NCBI GenBank assembly: GCA_020438845.1
Contig: JAGQTV010000039.1
Span: 1-64,000 of the forward strand
Length of the DNA: 64,000 nt
Source of the DNA: Mycobacterium sp.
GTDB lineage: Bacteria > Actinomycetota > Actinomycetes > Mycobacteriales > Mycobacteriaceae
Direction of reading: 5' to 3'
Shown: positions 63,702-64,000 of the stretch, in pieces
How the letters are laid out: each line of letters begins with the position of its first letter
How positions within the stretch are numbered: the stretch's first letter is position 1
Translations under genes and position numbers: made by a program
Notes under the pieces: model-generated
Told to the model about the DNA's origin: nothing
Databases searched by the model: none
Seen by the model: only the letters and a program-made list of their open reading frames with translations

Positions 63702-64000
63702 TCAGGCCACCGATACGCGCAACAAATCGTTGCCGAGTTCCACCGTGCCGTCGAACTCCGTTGCTGCCAGCGCCCGCCATTGGTCCTCCTGGCCGGGCAT
63801 CAGCGGTGGGACGTAGTGGGTCAGGATCAGGGTGTCGACGCCCGTGCGGGCGGCGGTGGCCGCGGCTTGTTCGACTGACGAGTGGTAGTCCAGGATGTCG
63901 CGGATCCGCTGGGCGGGCATCTGCGCAACGAGATCGCCGCGGATCGCGGTGTGCACCAGCGCGTCGGCCCCGCGGGCCAGTTCGTCCAACGACGAGCACG
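63702..64000 (-). CDS. Metallo-beta-lactamase-fold hydrolase, C-terminal part only (Rv2407-like)
   Basis: Only the last 99 or so residues are in the window; the gene runs off the right edge. The visible part contains [39 protein letters not shown] (key features: the HSS-EQAA segment and LILTHY with its metal-ligand His), typical of the RNase Z/arylsulfatase-like branch of the fold. The locus order fits Rv2407 next to Rv2409c. The substrate cannot be told from this part. Confidence 0.75.
   Translation of the reverse strand, partial: CSSLDELARGADALVHTAIRGDLVAQMPAQRIRDILDYHSSVEQAAATAARTGVDTLILTHYVPPLMPGQEDQWRALAATEFDGTVELGNDLLRVSVA

Overview
The window looks like one contiguous stretch of a Mycobacteriaceae chromosome (Mycobacterium sensu lato, not the M. 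tuberculosis complex). The evidence is high G+C, many GTG starts, and gene order that follows M. tuberculosis Rv2477c down to about Rv2407, with most protein families recognisable one by one. Locus comparisons to M. tuberculosis are from memory of the families, not from a search. I see no insertion sequence, prophage, CRISPR array or replication origin. Relative to M. tuberculosis several stretches are missing, for example korAB, nei2, ahpC/ahpD, rbsK and eis, and some genes are in new places.

Layout. 1-7.7 kb: ABC-F protein EttA, the giant NAD-dependent glutamate dehydrogenase, a hotdog thioesterase and an unknown protein. 7.8-11.5 kb: a membrane class III cyclase with eroded catalytic residues, followed by an MscS channel with a cyclic-nucleotide-type domain. 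11.5-20 kb: truncated haemoglobin GlbO, HNH endonuclease, two probable cytochrome-oxidase accessory genes, a 57-bp tandem repeat, PepN, a mycoredoxin/nitroreductase with an altered active site, RpiB, a Gly-rich membrane protein, LipP and tRNA-Gly. 20-24.6 kb: tRNA-Pro and the proteostasis group tig-clpP1-clpP2-clpX. 24.6-29.4 kb: an unknown membrane protein and a molybdenum island (fdhF-fdhD facing mobA), in which mobA is fused to a korA remnant. 29.4-32.8 kb: two tandem rpf genes, an Rv2449c-like reductase and a DUF937 protein.

32.8-44.5 kb is the conserved block valS-folC-DUF4233-ndk-rne-rplU-rpmA-obg-proB. 44.5-53.7 kb: an unknown protein, a sirtuin divergent from nadE, a TIGR04255 protein, proA, a MoxR/VWA pair and nadD. 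53.7-59.8 kb: rsfS, gpgP and octT (methylglucose lipopolysaccharide pathway), degV, comEA, comEC, holA. 59.8-64 kb: rpsT, a three-gene ATP-grasp/alpha-E/transglutaminase cluster and the end of a metallo-beta-lactamase-fold gene.

The most notable observations are the in-frame korA-mobA junction, a dispersed 63-nt element lying just upstream of nadE, nadD and (inverted) rpiB, the parallel decay of the cyclase and its adjacent channel's ligand domain, loss of the second active-site Cys in the mycoredoxin-like protein, and a 57-bp hairpin-bearing minisatellite at a convergent junction.
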